A DNA stretch of 64,000 bases from Pleurostoma richardsiae (Eukaryota > Ascomycota > Sordariomycetes > Calosphaeriales > Pleurostomataceae): assembly GCA_030052745.1 (NCBI GenBank), contig JANBVO010000031.1:62001-126000 (forward strand). Direction: 5' to 3'. Below, one piece after another: positions 32,613 to 44,652 of this stretch. Numbering within the stretch: position 1 is the first letter of the stretch; each line of letters begins with the position of its first letter. Under the pieces are notes generated by a model, which was given only the letters and a program-made list of their open reading frames with translations, searched no databases and was not told the origin of the DNA. The position numbers and the translations under genes were made by a program.

Positions 32613-33567
32613 TTAATCAATATTCCTCTTCGCCATCCCCCATCCGTTGCCCACTCCCCCGTTCAGCCCGTGTCCCAGCGGCGTCGCACCTCCCAGCCCC
32701 CTACCGCGCAGCCTCCTAGGCAGCACGATGCCGAAGAAGTACACGCCCGCGACCGTAACACCCGCCCCAAAGGAGACCAGACTGTAGAAGACCGTGCTCG
32801 CGTAGATGTGCCCGCCCATGCCCTGCCACTCGACGCGCCCCTCCGTCTTGGGCAGCGCCGGCGTCGGGAACCACCTGACGCTGAGGCTCAGCGGCAGCGG
32901 GTCGCCGATGACGAGCCGCCGCGTGAAGCTGCCCTCCATGTGGCTGAGCGGGCTGGTGCTGTACGCGACGGCGCTGTCCAGCACGCCGCTGTCGTGCGGG
33001 TGGATGTGGTGCTTGGGCGTGCTGTGCAGCAGCACGTTGAGGTGCGTGCTGATGTGCAGGTGGCTCAGCTGCAGGGTACCCGCCAGCGCGAACACCAGCG
33101 GGATGTACTCGATCTCGGGGAGCTTCTCGCCGACGGTCTCGATGTGCGGCGCTGGGCGGGAGGGCAGTCGGCAGGACAAGGGCGCGTCCGAGTGGATGTA
33201 GAACTCGAGGAGGTGGAAGAAGGGGTCGCTGACCATCGCGATGGTGCAGTTCACCTCGCCCTCCACACCGTAGTGGAACTCGAGCGGCTTCGAGGTCTCG
33301 TTGCAGATCGGGAACGGGACCCATTGGATCTCGTGGTTCGCGAGCTCGACATGTTCGCCTGTTTCTCTGTAGTCGCACAGGGCGAGTCAGCTATAGCCCA
33401 CGACGCCGAATCGGGGGGAAGGGGCGCCCTTACGAGCTCCGGTCCATGCACTCGACGCGGATGGGGGCGCCATAGTGATAGGACGGCAGCGCATTCTGGT
33501 TTGCTGCGACCAGGTGGCAGAGGAACAGCAAAGCCAGGCCGAGAAAGTGTCGCAAGGCGGACGGCAT
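32613..33567 (-). CDS. Secretory-pathway type I membrane protein, unknown function
   Basis: Exons 33434-33567 and 32613-33366 give 295 aa. A signal peptide (MPSALRHFLGLALLFLCHLV) is followed by a lumenal domain of about 200 residues with Cys at RVECMDRSS, FPICNETS, EVNCTIAM and LSCRLP, likely disulphide bonded, and N-glycosylation sequons (NET, NCT). One transmembrane helix lies near residue 245-268 (TVFYSLVSFGAGVTVAGVYF), then a short basic Gly-rich tail. The style fits conserved ER or Golgi proteins of fungi, and I do not recognise a named function. Confidence 0.75.
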
Positions 33568-33979
33568 CTTGGCTGCTCGCTCCATCCCCTCTCGCTGCAG
33601 ATTAGAGACACCAATTGGCTACGCACTCAGCCAGTTCATGTCATAATCTGGCTGGGATACGAGCGACAGCTCGAGGAACGATGAGACCGACGCAAGCTCT
33701 CGCTAACGTGGCCATGTGGGTTGTGGCTGAAATCGCGTTATCGTTTGTATGCGCCTAGCGAGGCGTGGCTTCTAAGTACCTAGGCGCTTTCTCCAGTCTC
33801 CTTGAGCTCTCAATTCGCCCGAACTTCAACAACATGAAGCATAAGTAGCACGAGCGTTACTTACTATTTACTATAAAAGTGCTACAATATATGATACACT
33901 GCTATTCATCTCCCTTCTCGAAAGGAGCGACCATTTATCAAGTTTCACTCGAGGAGCGCGGCAGATCGACTCAAGGTGC
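33568..33979. other. Intergenic, no gene seen
   Basis: About 410 bases: promoter of the type I membrane protein gene and 3' region of the esterase. Nothing else is supported. Confidence 0.4.
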
Positions 33980-34913
33980 TTAAGCAAGACCAAACCACTT
34001 CAAGTCATAGTCTTCGTGAATCGGCACAGTGTGGCCCACCCCTTGCGCCGAGAACGCGACGAACTTTGTTCCATCACCATACACCATCTGCGTGTACCCA
34101 GATTGCGGCGAGTCGGTAATGTTCCTCGTGAAGCGGACGCCCAGGAGCGTGGTCCACTCCTTGATCTGCTCCCCAAGGTTCGCGTACAAAACCAGCGTGT
34201 CCGCTGTGCCATGCCACGTCGTAAAACGAGGATATGAACCATTCCAAGCCGGAAACATGGCCCGGGCCTGAGCCGCCCACGCCGCGCCCGTCTTGATGTG
34301 CTGGCCGTTCGCACAAGCAGGGTCGGCGGACTGGGGGCTAGAGCCCGGGGAGCCGGCTACGCAGCCGGCGGCCACGCCTGAGTAGCACGAGGCGGCGGTG
34401 ATGAGGTCTGGGTACACGGCGGACATGATATTGCTCATCATACAGCCCGAATACGACCCAGTCACGAAGAGCTTCGCTGGGTCGGCGTTGTATTTGGTTA
34501 CGGTCCAGCGCAGGATGTTGGCGAGGCCGTTGCTGTCGCCGCCGCCGTCATGGGTCAGCGTCTCGTTGGTGGCGACGTCCCAGCAGTTATAGTCCCTCTT
34601 GGATGACGGGTACAGGATAATGAATCCCGACTTCTCGGCAGCTGCTTGATAGCCCCGAGTCATCGCGGCATAGGCTGGGCCGCTGCCTCCGCAGTAGTGA
34701 AGCTGCAGGGGCGTGAGCTGTTTGCATGGTAGATCGCCTCAAGACCTTACTCACGGCGAGGATGACGGCTGGCTTGGCAGCTATCTTAGACGGCGTGTAC
34801 ACCAGCAAGTCGAGATTCGTGGGGTTATTGCCCCAGCCCATGACCGGGCTAAGACCGGCTCTGGCTATCCCTGACAAGGTAGCTAGACCGGTGAAGAGAG
34901 CCGAGAAGATCAT
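33980..34913 (-). CDS. Secreted carbohydrate esterase family 1 (acetylxylan/feruloyl esterase-like)
   Basis: Exons 34755-34913 and 33980-34702 give 293 aa. A signal peptide (MIFSALFTGLATLSGIARA) leads to the alpha/beta hydrolase domain of the PHB-depolymerase/CE1 type: LDLLVYTPSKIAAKPAVILA, HYCGGSGPAYAAM, GFIILYPSS. The nucleophile elbow is TGSYSGCMM, whereas the common family form is GSSSGAMM; the GxSxG core is intact. The acid is likely in WHGTADTLV and the His in QGVGHTVP. No cellulose-binding module is attached. It would release acetyl or feruloyl groups from plant xylan; which one is not decidable. It is divergent from the Ctk2 gene across 1 kb. Confidence 0.9.
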
Positions 34914-35932
34914 GATGAAATGGCCTGGACAAAGTGCAAGTTAATGCAAGACAATTGCGATTGCTCACCTTCTTGACCGTCATGCGAGTTCCGTGAGGCG
35001 AATACCAAGCAGGGGAGCCATACATATAGAGATGACACCCGTACTTGCCAGTGATGCAAAATTATCCGAGGTTGAACATCGAGGGAAGTGGATGTGGTGG
35101 AAGGCATTTTATCCCCTATTGCTACGGTCGCATCACGGTGGCATTTTGCCAGTGATCAACCGAGATCAGCAGAATTCCCAGGTTGGGATCCTTGACCCAC
35201 GACGCGGACTATGTAGATGACCGGAGCCATGAGAGAAAGGGTCGCGAATTCTTTCCGTGCTGTGACAGTTGCTGCCAGACTTGAGGAGAGGCATATCATC
35301 AGTAGCTTGACCCGGACTACTGGGCTTGACAGGAGCCATAAGTGGCTGAACACAATGGCCAACCGGATCTTCCAGAGATATGACCCTGAGTTCGACTGAA
35401 TGCGACACTGGATGCCGTCTCCAATGCCGTGCCATGGCCAGTGAGTAAGTGGGCAATCTATTTTGCGGGGGTTCTCGACTGGAAGAGCGCAAAATGGACT
35501 TGGAAGGTTGACCTCCGCGAATTCCTTCCTGCCTGACACTTCATCTTGCTTGTTTTGGTGACCGTAGCAGCCGGCTAGTAAGGTGTTCGGCAGGAGGATG
35601 GAGGGACACCGCCGAAGGCTGTGGACAAAGGGAAGATGCTGATTTACCATATAGAAATTGGCACTGTGAGCAGACTGGGCGGTCACGTGCCTCCGCCATG
35701 TCTCAGTCACACATTCCTTTTATCGATAAGCAAGTCAGCCACATCAGATAAAGTGATGGTCGCCTCTCCTGGCCTGCCAATTCTCGACAACGCGACGCCC
35801 AGATTCAAGACCAGCTTCTTTCCGGTAAACACCTTATCAGTCCTGCTAGGAAAGACATAATAGCTGTCCTCGACGCAAGATCTATGATACAGGTCTAACG
35901 AGGCAGAAGGAGGCTGCTCCATCCCTCAGAGA
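34914..35932. promoter_or_regulatory. 1 kb divergent spacer between esterase and Ctk2
   Basis: No gene is supported. A GGCTAG (XlnR/Xyr1-type core) at 35573-35578 and a CACGTG E-box at 35684-35689 are present. Both are short sites and may be chance. Confidence 0.4.
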
Positions 35933-37359
35933 ATGGCGCCTCAGGGTCCGAAGTCGTCCGTCGCCCAGGCGCAACCGACCCCGGCTGTTGAAGAGCCGCA
36001 GCATCCTCCTGTCAAGGGGCCACATCCCGGCTACATCTCCATTCCGAACCAATACACCTTCGAACAGAAGGTTCGGCGCATGCAGAAGGAGAATGGCTGC
36101 GACCCTTCAAGGGAGGACAGCTACCGTCTTCAGGGTGTCCAGCTGATCGAGTCTGTCCGCGAGTCACTCCAGTTGTATGTGACGCGGGCCACTTCCAGCA
36201 AGATCATGGCAGATGCTGACCAGAGACTAGACCGGTGAAGACCTTCGATACGGCATGCACGTACTACCATAAATTCCGCTTGTGCTTCAGGGACGCCGAG
36301 TACAATTACCAGGATGCTGCTCTCGCCTCCCTCTTCGTCGCTTGCAAGGTCGAAGACACCATCAAGAAGTCCAAGGAGATCCTCTGCGCTGCGTATAATC
36401 TGAAGAACCCGGACCACCCCACGACGCAGGATGACAAGGTATGGCTAGGTCCTTTCTACTCTCATCTCCGCGAGCTAATGCCTTGTCCTTGTCACTAGCT
36501 GTTTGATACGCCATCCAAGATTATCATTGGCCTAGAGCGCCTCATCCTCGAACGGATAGGCTTCGATTTTAGAGTGCGGTACCCGCAGAAGGAGCTCATC
36601 AAGGTCATACGAAAAATCCTTCCGGCGGAGGAAGCCCGCGAGCTCATCACCGTTGCGTATGAGATGTGCCTGGATATTTACAAGACATTTGCGCCGATCA
36701 AGGCTTCGACGTTCACCATAGTCCTGGCTATCATCGAGCTTGCAGCACTGGTGACGGATAAGCAGCTAGAACGCGTGCAGTCGATCGATCCATACAAGTA
36801 CAGCACCACGCGAGGCTGCGTCACGGAGACCATGTTAGATCTCCTTGACCTCTACACCCTCTTCCAGAAGTCCACCAAAGTGGGGACGCAGTTCGAGCTG
36901 GCAAAATTCATTGACATCAAGATCAAGTTGAATCAGGAAGTGGATTCAGACAAGCGACTGGCGCGGTTCCAAGAATGGTGCAGCAAGTGCGAGGCCGACG
37001 ACAAGGAGAAGTACCCCATCACACCAGGCTCGGCCACTTCGCCGGCGACAACTGGCTCTTTTCCCGGCAGCAACTCGGTGAAGCTAGGCACAAAGGCGAC
37101 AGAGAATCTGACGATGCGGTTCGTCTTCGACTCGGAGGAGGCCCGTAAGGAGCAGGAGCGGGTCGCGGAGTACTACAAAGAGGAGTATGAGCAGTACGAG
37201 ATCGAGGTGGAGGAGCCGATCCCGGAGCACGAGAACCGTGGGCACCAGGGTCGTGACCGCGGATACCATGGGCATCGCAATCATCACGACTCCGGCTGGG
37301 GGCCCTACGGTCGGAACCGGCACGACAGGCACAGAGGACGAAAGGGTGGATATCACTGA
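35933..37359 (+). CDS. ctk2: CTD kinase cyclin subunit (Ctk2-like)
   Basis: Exons 35933-36174, 36231-36438 and 36499-37359 give 436 aa. Ctk2 is the cyclin partner of the kinase that phosphorylates Ser2 of the RNA polymerase II C-terminal domain. The cyclin box covers about residues 45-260: FEQKVRRMQKENGCDPSRED, VKTFDTACTYYHKFRL, ALASLFVACKVEDTIKK, LILERIGFDFRVRYPQ. Both splices rebuild this box cleanly. After an extended second cyclin fold, a charged Glu/Tyr helix and a His/Arg/Gly-rich tail (RHDRHRGRKGGYH) close the protein. Confidence 0.9.
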
Positions 37360-38168
37360 ATGGGAACAAGGTAACAGTCTGGTGGGACCCGGAGTTAAGG
37401 TCGAATGATACCCAACAATGGCTATTTATCACGTTTCTTTTCCCCTCCGTTCTAGCGAGGGCGTCAGGTTCGTTGAAATGCATGCAGGCGTCCATCATGT
37501 GAGGCTACGAGCCTGCTCAAGCGTCCAAAGACTCTCCGAGTAACTCACCTAGTGGCTCTTGGCAGAGCATTTCGAATGCACCCTCGTGGCATGCCGGTCA
37601 TCGGCATGGTCTAGCAGTCTGGCAGCGGTGGCTGCTTCCCCCGCACTCCGGCCTTCTGGAAGACCTGGAGATGCCGGGTTCCCCACACATCACCACGCGA
37701 TCCTCATACGGGGGGTAAGCGAAGAGGCTCCCTCGGCCGTTATTTACCCGGCCGACCTGTGATGAACCGCAGTATCTCCGACAAACCTGCTTTTAGGGAA
37801 TACCACCTTCTTTGGTGCCTTTCTTCTACATCGGACAAGCCCCGCAGAAGGCACATCATGACGGCTCGTGCTCACAGCTGACGATGCTGGGTGCTGACAA
37901 GACTGTAGGCCGACCACCCGGCCTTTACCCGGGTCGGCCGTCTGTCTGTCTGGCTTTGCCGAACCAGTTGCCATGCCCGTCATCGTCATGGAGAGAATCT
38001 AGACATGCACCTTGGGGTAGTTCCCCGCATACCATCGTCGCCGTGAGGTTAGACAACACCAGAAGGGCCGATTGGGTTGCACGAACCCCTCATGACGACA
38101 AGAGCATTTAGGATCGGCTACTCGCCGAACGAAGCCATAGCGATGCCTGTTTCCCCTAGGCAAGACCC
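37360..38168. other. Intergenic before beta-glucosidase; imperfect repeats
   Basis: About 810 bases without a gene. Imperfect copies of GCATGCCGGTCATCGGCATGG and related GCATGCC/CCATGCC..TCATCGTCATGG text lie near 37590 and 37970, and a near-palindromic CCCGGCC..ACCCGGGTCGG block lies near 37917-37941. They may be promoter elements of the beta-glucosidase; this is not shown. Confidence 0.4.
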
Positions 38169-40997
38169 ATGTGGCTGAGCTTATCGTCAAACATGCTGTC
38201 TCAACTCGTTCTCGCCGGGCTCTGCCTCCTGCAGTATGGCGGCCATGTGTCGGCCCAGTCTGTCATCACTGATGATACTTACTTCTATGGATTGTCTCCG
38301 CCCGTCTATCCGTCTCGTACGTGCAGTTTATGCTTCGATGAAGGCCAAGCAGTAGTAGCTAACTTCCAGTAGCCGAAGGTACCGGAGTCGGGGACTGGGC
38401 CAATGCGTATGCCAAAGCCAAAGCCTTGGTTGGGGAGCTGACCCTGGAGGAGAAGGTTAGATCATGGGCACGGATGTGACTTTTCTTGTTCGGCACTGCT
38501 CACTCGGTCATAGGTGAACCTGACAGGCGGCGTCACTGCGAACAACGGCTGCTCAGGCTTCATCTCCGCGATTCCCCGTGTGAGCTTCCCAGGCCTATGC
38601 CTGAGCGATGCCGGTAACGGTCTCCGCTCAACAGACTTCGTCAGCAGCTGGCCGTCCGGCCTTTCTGTCGGTGCCAGGTAGGACTCCCCTGGGAATGCTG
38701 GAGGGCTCCTTGCTCACAAAAAGCATAGTTGGAACCGAGATCTCGCAGAACAACGTGCTATTGGACTGGCGAGCGAGTTCAGAGTCAAAGGAGTCAACAT
38801 CCTGCTTGGTCCTGTCGTTGGGCCCCTGGGGCGCATTGCTTCTAGTGGACGGAACTGGGAGGGTAAGGAAGACCCCACACGCTTTAGTAGCAGCTGGAAC
38901 TCCAGCGGCTGACCCTACCACAGGTTTCTCTAACGATCCTTACCTCTGCGGCGCCTTGGCGCATGTGACAGTGGAAGGAATGCAATCTACTGGCGTTGTT
39001 ACCAGCACGAAGGTAGACACTCTGTAATCTGCGTGACCCTCTAGTAGACGCTGACCAACCGCAGCATTTTATCGCCAACGAGCAAGAGACGAATCGCAAC
39101 CCGAGCGGGAATGTCAGCGCCGTGTCCTCCAACATCGACGACAAGACTATGCACGAGTTGTACCTATGGTATGTCGATATTCGGCTAGTCCAGGGGGGGC
39201 TATGCCAGTCGTTGCGACCAATCTGCTGATATTTTGCTCCAGGCCGTTCCAGGATGCGGTCCACGCCGGCAGCGGCAACATTATGTGTTCATACAACCGC
39301 GTCAATAACTCGTACGGCTGCGCGAACTCCAAGACACTCAACGGTCTGTTGAAGACAGAACTTGGCTTCCAGGTGAGCTTAGCGTATCATTCTTATTACG
39401 GTAAAAGATCTGACGGAAGGTAGGGCTTTGTCGTGTCCGACTGGGGTGCCCAACACGCAGGAGTTGCCACAGCGGAGGCTGGCTTGGACATGGTTATGCC
39501 TCGTGGTTCGCCCCTCTGGGGTGCGAATCTCACCGCGGCGGTCAACAATGGTACTGTGGCTGAGTCGAGAATTGACGATATGGCCACGAGGTAAGCTTTC
39601 CCACTTGTTCATGCTGGTGGATAACTCTGCTTAACGCAGTGGCTAGAATCATTGCGACGTGGTACCAGTTCGGGCAGGATCAAATTTTCCCTTCTCCGGG
39701 TGTCGGCATGCCAAAAGACTTGTCGGTTCCGCACGAAGCTGTCATCGCCAGGAACGCGTCATTCAAGGACACGCTGTACAATGGCGCTGTCGAGGGCCAC
39801 GTCCTGCTGAAGAACGAGAACAATGCACTGCCCCTGAAGAGCCCAAAGCTCATCTCCATCTTCGGTTATTCCGCCACGGCCCCTGCCCAGTACAACTACG
39901 GCACGTCGGGCTGGAACGGCGGTAGTCAGTCGCTCAGCTCCCTCGACTCGATTACCACCAACGGAACGACGGTTCATTCTCAGATCGCGTCCAACGGCAC
40001 CCTGGTGTCTGGTGGCGGATCTGGCGCGAACGAGCCAGCATACATCAGCTCGCCGTTCGAAGCGCTTAGCATTCGAGCTCAGCAGGATGACACAAACCTC
40101 TTCTGGGACTTCAAGAGCTTCGCGCCTCGCGTAGACCCGGCTTCCGACGCCTGTATCGTCGATGTGAACGCCTTCGCCTCCGAGGGCTGGGACCGGCCCG
40201 GCCTGCACGACGACTACACCGACGGGCTCATCCTCAATGTCGCCGCCAACTGCAGCAACACCATCGTCATCTTCCAGAATGCCGGCGTCCGCCTCGTCGA
40301 CCAGTTCATCGACCACCCCAACGTGACCGCGCTCATCTTCGCCCACGTGCCGGGCCAGGATTCTGGCCGCGCCCTCGTTTCGATACTCTACGGCGACGCG
40401 AACCCCTCCGGCAAACTCCCGTACTCGGTGCCGCGCAACGAGTCCGACTATGATGGGCTCGCCAACGAGACGCTACCCGACGGCATCTACACCCTGTTCC
40501 CGCAGTCGGATTTCTCGGAGGGCGTCTACATCGACTACCGCGCTTTCGACGCCAAGAACATCACGCCGCGCTACGAGTTCGGCTTCGGCCTGAGCTACAC
40601 GACCTTTGAGTTCTCCAACATCTCCGCCGTGGCGGGCTGTAACAAGAACAAGGGCACCTACCCCACCGGCGACATTCTGCCCGGCGGGCACGCCGACCTC
40701 TGGGACATCGTGGCGCGTGTGACCGCAACGGTGACCAACACCGGGGCCGCGGCCGGCGCCGAGGTCGCGCAGCTGTATGTGGGCATCCCGGACGGGCCGG
40801 TGCGCCAGCTGCGCGGCTTCGAGAAGCCAGTGCTGCAGCCGGGCGAGGCGGCGACGGTCACGTTCGACCTGACGCGCCGGGACCTGAGCACTTGGGACGT
40901 CGTGGCGCAGAACTGGCAGCTGCAGAAGGGCGTGTACAAGGTCTATGTTGGGTCGAGCAGCAGGGACTTGCCGTTGCAGACGACTATCAAGATCTAA
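38169..40997 (+). CDS. Secreted GH3 beta-glucosidase
   Basis: Nine exons: 38169-38316, 38373-38455, 38514-38677, 38729-38862, 38924-39012, 39065-39168, 39243-39372, 39424-39590, 39647-40997; 789 aa. It removes glucose from cellobiose and aryl glucosides outside the cell. Signal peptide: [20 protein letters not shown], or a shorter form from ATG 38193. GH3 motifs: [44 protein letters not shown] and the nucleophile Asp in [13 protein letters not shown]. The C-terminal part has the (alpha/beta)6 sandwich ([18 protein letters not shown], then [18 protein letters not shown]) and a fibronectin III-like end ([20 protein letters not shown]). Intron 1 ends CAGTAG, a choice of two acceptors three bases apart; TAG gives the family-typical PPVYPSPEGTG. 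Confidence 0.95.
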
Positions 40998-41131
40998 GTG
41001 GATCAATATCGCTACGGTCTCTTAGCAATAATCAAGTTGTTGATTTGGAATCGTGCCTCGTAGAGCTTCGTAGCAACGCCGTGTTGATCTCTTAGAGACG
41101 GAAAAGACAGCCTAGTAGAGACCGCCCGCTT

Positions 41132-42271
41132 CTAATCGTAGAATACCAGGGCCCTTATCTCGATGCTCTCCCTGTCCTCCGCCCCGTCTTCGGCCGGATC
41201 CCTGAATGCCGTGTGCGGCGCTCGCCGGGCTGCAGCCTCGGGGCTGCTGTCGAAGCACTTGATGAGCATGACTTCATCCGGCCGCTGCCTGTACTTGAAG
41301 AACCAGCGATGACCCGCGCCGGGTAGCACGGTGAAGGATTCCTTGCGGTGGTCGCGATAGATGATGGACGCGGGCACGAGGTCCGCGTCGGGTACGGAAG
41401 TGGCGTCTGCGACGGCCAGGGGGTCCTTGAAGATGGTCTTGAGCGGCCGCCAGGCCTGGTGGGCGTCAGCAAATAGCTCAAAACCTCCTGACGGACTGAC
41501 TAGGATCTGGATCAGGAGTTGAAGCGTACGTTTATGATCTGGAATCTCTTTCCCCGGAGGGCTGCCGCCTCCGCGGGGAGGCTATGCTCGAGCACCATGA
41601 ACGCTCCCTCGGTCGACTGGTCAATGTGGACCCGGTGGAGGGGCCCGCGCTGCGAGGCGTTGTTCTTGCCCAGGCTGTGCCAATTCGAAGGGCCGTGTCT
41701 GACCTTGTGGTCGAAGATGTAGACGCGAGCTGCGCCGGTACTGGATGTGTCGCGTCAACCACCTGAGTGAGGGGATGAACGCCGGGAGTCCGCTTGAAGT
41801 ATGAAAGGAGAGGGGTAGAAGTTGCTCACATATCTTTCAAGACCTGCTCGATCTCGGGGAAGTAATCTTTCCTCAAAACTTCCACCTCTCTAAAGTCTGT
41901 AACTTGCGTCTCGTGGCGAAGAAGTTGGAAGCCATGGCTGTCTAGAGTATATTTGTCCTCTTCTCCGGTGATGTCCCGGACCTCGACTGACACGGCGAAG
42001 GTCGGGCGCTCATTGGTAACGGATGTGCTAGACCCCATAAGATCAGTCAAATTAAAGACAATGGAACCGTGGCAACCCTCAAAGACCCGGCTTGTGGAGG
42101 AATGGCGATCGTTAACTGAACTGACCTTCCAACTACCACGGGCATCGGAGGCGATCCATCACCAGGGTCAGCATAGTAGTTCAGTGACGTTCTAACGCTG
42201 TGGCCTCCGTGATTTAAGGGAAGAGACCTAGATTGCGGCCCTGATCGTGAAGTTAATGTGTCAGTGGCCAT
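41132..42271 (-). CDS. CmcJ/AsaB-like Fe(II)-dependent oxygenase family protein
   Basis: Exons 42126-42271, 41830-42027, 41530-41740 and 41132-41455 give 292 aa. The CmcJ/GA4-desaturase-like family includes AsaB, a hydroxylase/desaturase of fungal metabolite pathways. Landmarks: SVRTSLNYYADPGDGSPP near the start, RVYIFDHKVRHG, the His pair region RGPLHRVHIDQSTEGA, QIINAWRPLKTIFKDPLAVA and RWFFKYRQRPDEVMLIKCFD, ending PHTAFRDPAEDGAEDRESIE. Exons 2 and 3 join at a non-obvious acceptor (ATCCAG); an earlier candidate would break the frame. No metabolite cluster surrounds it, so its substrate is unknown. Confidence 0.88.
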
Positions 42272-43064
42272 TCTGCATCGCTACTCTCTCGATTGAAGTT
42301 GAGTTAAGCAAATCGGACCAGAAGTTTAGTGGGCTTGCTCAGCGGGGTTGAAGCTTACGTGAATCGTCGAATCACACTCATGGTCTCTAGGCTTGTTCTA
42401 CCCGCGGCCGGCAGGTGAGTTAAGTTAGCGCCCACGCCGTTGCAGAATTGGGTGAGGTCGTAGATAGCTAACCACATCTTGACCGACTGTAGAATCACAT
42501 ATCGAGTGATGAGATTTGATATGTATTAAAGCACTGCTCAGGCGTCCCGCGAGTCTGCCTCAAGGTTGGTGCTTCTCGAGGGTTTTGTAGAAGCATTCTA
42601 GCCATTAACTGCTCTTCCATGTAGCATAAGAGCGATCGCCTTTAGCTGTAAGAAGTAGTCTTCATTGTAGACATTCTTTCAAGTATACACTGTCAAATCC
42701 AGGCGGCTTTTCCCCATAAGCATTTTAATTATCCGGATAAAAAGCTTCGGCGCTATAGGAACGCAAAGCTCGAGGCAAGAGATGGTCATGACGCAGGGTA
42801 AGATGTATCCCTTTCTAAAGCATGTAATCGCCAAGTCGTCATCTCATCATGTGCTACATATAGAGGATATGTGAAAGACATGGACCCAAAGACAGAAAAC
42901 AAGCCAATTCCTTGTTAAAGCACCGTTCTTATCAAAAACTGTGGCACTGTCCTCAACCCTCGGCAGGCTAGGAGCAAATGCGAAGGTCGATGGCTGGTAA
43001 CTATCAACCGCACGGCAAACTGCAACTTATAGGCGGCCGCGATAACATCTCAAGGTCCGTCTCC
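42272..43064. other. Intergenic, no gene seen
   Basis: About 790 bases between the oxygenase start and the annexin stop. Nothing is supported. Confidence 0.4.
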
Positions 43065-44652
43065 TCACCTCTTTTCTCTCGCCAAAGCCAGAATAGCATC
43101 CTCATAATCCCCACTCAGGAACTCCTTGACGTCCTTCGCAAAGCTCCACCCGAACCTCTTCTTGTACGCCGTCTTGGCCGCCTCGAACCGCGGCTGGTCC
43201 CAGTACAGGCTCACGACCCGGTTGATGAAGAGCCGGTCCTTCCTAATTGTTTTCAGCAGCGGTTCCCTCAGCCGCGCGGCGTCCGTCCGCGCCCTGTCCT
43301 CGGCGTCGTTGAGCATCCGCAGCAGCGCGTCCTCCATGTCGCCGCGAAACTCCTTCTCGATCACGTCCTCCAGCGACCGGTGGTACTTGCGCTTATACGT
43401 GTCCGACATGGCCCGCAGCTGCACCGCGTTGCTGCTCGCGAAGATCTGCGCCACGGCTACGGCGTTCGCGCCGATCGTGCCCTCCGTGGCCCTCTGCAGC
43501 TCCGTGACCTTGTGATCGATCTCCTGGGGCAGGACGGGCGCGGCGTCCTCGGTCCGCGTGGCGGCGAGCACCATGCTGTACAGCCGGTACAGGTCGTCGT
43601 TGACGTCCTCCCGGATGTCCGTCAGCAGCTCGCGGCCCTTGACGCGCCTGTACTCAGCCGAGATGGCGCGTAGGTCCGCGTTGGACCGGCACAGCAGCAC
43701 GTCCATGAGGGTGTCCTCGTCGGTGCCGGCGCGGTCGAGCGCCTTGGCGAGCGACCGCGCGTCGTTCTCCAGCGGGCCGCGCAGGAGCGCTAGCAGCACC
43801 GTCTCGAGGTCGCCGCGCGTCTCGCTCTCGATGTCCTTGGCCAGGTCGCGGATGAAGCGCTGGTTGTAGTCGCGCACCAGCTGCTGCATCGCCCAGGGGC
43901 TCGAGTACTTGGGCGAGGTGAAGACGCGGATCAGCGCTTTCTCGTCGCAGCCCATGCCCTTCATGGCCTTCCGCACCGTCTCCACGTCGCTGGACGTGTC
44001 GACGGGGCCCGCCCAGGCCTTCTGCGCCGGGTCGTAGCCTGGGGAGGCCGGCGTGGGCGGCACGTTGTATTGCATGGGAGGCGGCTGCTGTCCCCATTGC
44101 TGATTAGGAGGCTGCACAGCTCTGTTAGACCTGCTTGATAACTGGAGCTGTGTTGTGGGCACTTACTGGAGCTCCATATGGCTGAGGAGGGTAGGGCTGT
44201 TGCTGCTGGTATGGTGCCGCACCCGGAGGAGCAGAGCCCGGTGGTGCCTGCCCCTGAGGGGGGTACGGCTGTTGTTGTCCGTACGGTGCCGGCGGCTGCT
44301 GCCCGTAAGCACCGGGTTGTTGCTGCGGCGGATATTGCTGGTTAGGGTATTGGCCCTGTGGGGGCTGCCCGTACTGGCCCGGAGGAGGTTGGGCCTGGTA
44401 GCCCTGGTACTGCTGCCCCTGCGGAGCGCCGTACCCGGGATACGGAGGCTGCTGCTGGTACGGAGGTTGTCCCGGGGTGGCCGAGGAGCCCGCGGGCGGC
44501 TGGCCGTAATACTGGGGCGCGCCGGGCTGTCCTTGTGGGTATCCTGCACCTGCAGGGGGTGCTCCGGGCGGGGGGGACCCATAGCCGGGATACTGACCGG
44601 GTGGAGGCCCGCCTTGAGGCGTCGGCGCACCGTAGTAGGGCTGCTGAGACAT
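43065..44652 (-). CDS. Annexin XIV-type protein with long Pro/Gln/Gly/Tyr-rich N-terminus
   Basis: Exons 44167-44652 and 43065-44111 give 510 aa. Residues 1-170 are low complexity (PPGQYPGYGSPPPGAPP, YNQQYPPQQQPGAYGQQ style). The following core has four annexin repeats: VRKAMKGMGCDEKALIRVFT, AKALDRAGTDEDTLMDVLLC, then two weaker repeats, ending GDYEDAILALAREK. The type 2 calcium site GTDED is visible in repeat 2; repeat 1 has GMGCD in place of G-[LM]-GT. Annexins bind acidic phospholipids with calcium. The N-terminus resembles annexin A7/A11, which suggests condensate or membrane-tethering behaviour (inference). Confidence 0.94.

Noticed and set aside
32670-33605. 311-codon plus-strand frame opposite the type I membrane protein gene
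   Set aside because: Arises from GC-rich antisense of a gene with a signal peptide, Cys pairs and a clean intron on the other strand.
35573-35578. GGCTAG as an XlnR site for the esterase
   Set aside because: A single six-base site over 600 bases from the start codon is expected by chance.
41744-41829. Acceptor CTCAG for the second intron of the CmcJ-like gene
   Set aside because: Joining there gives a wrong frame; the ATCCAG acceptor continues the family sequence.
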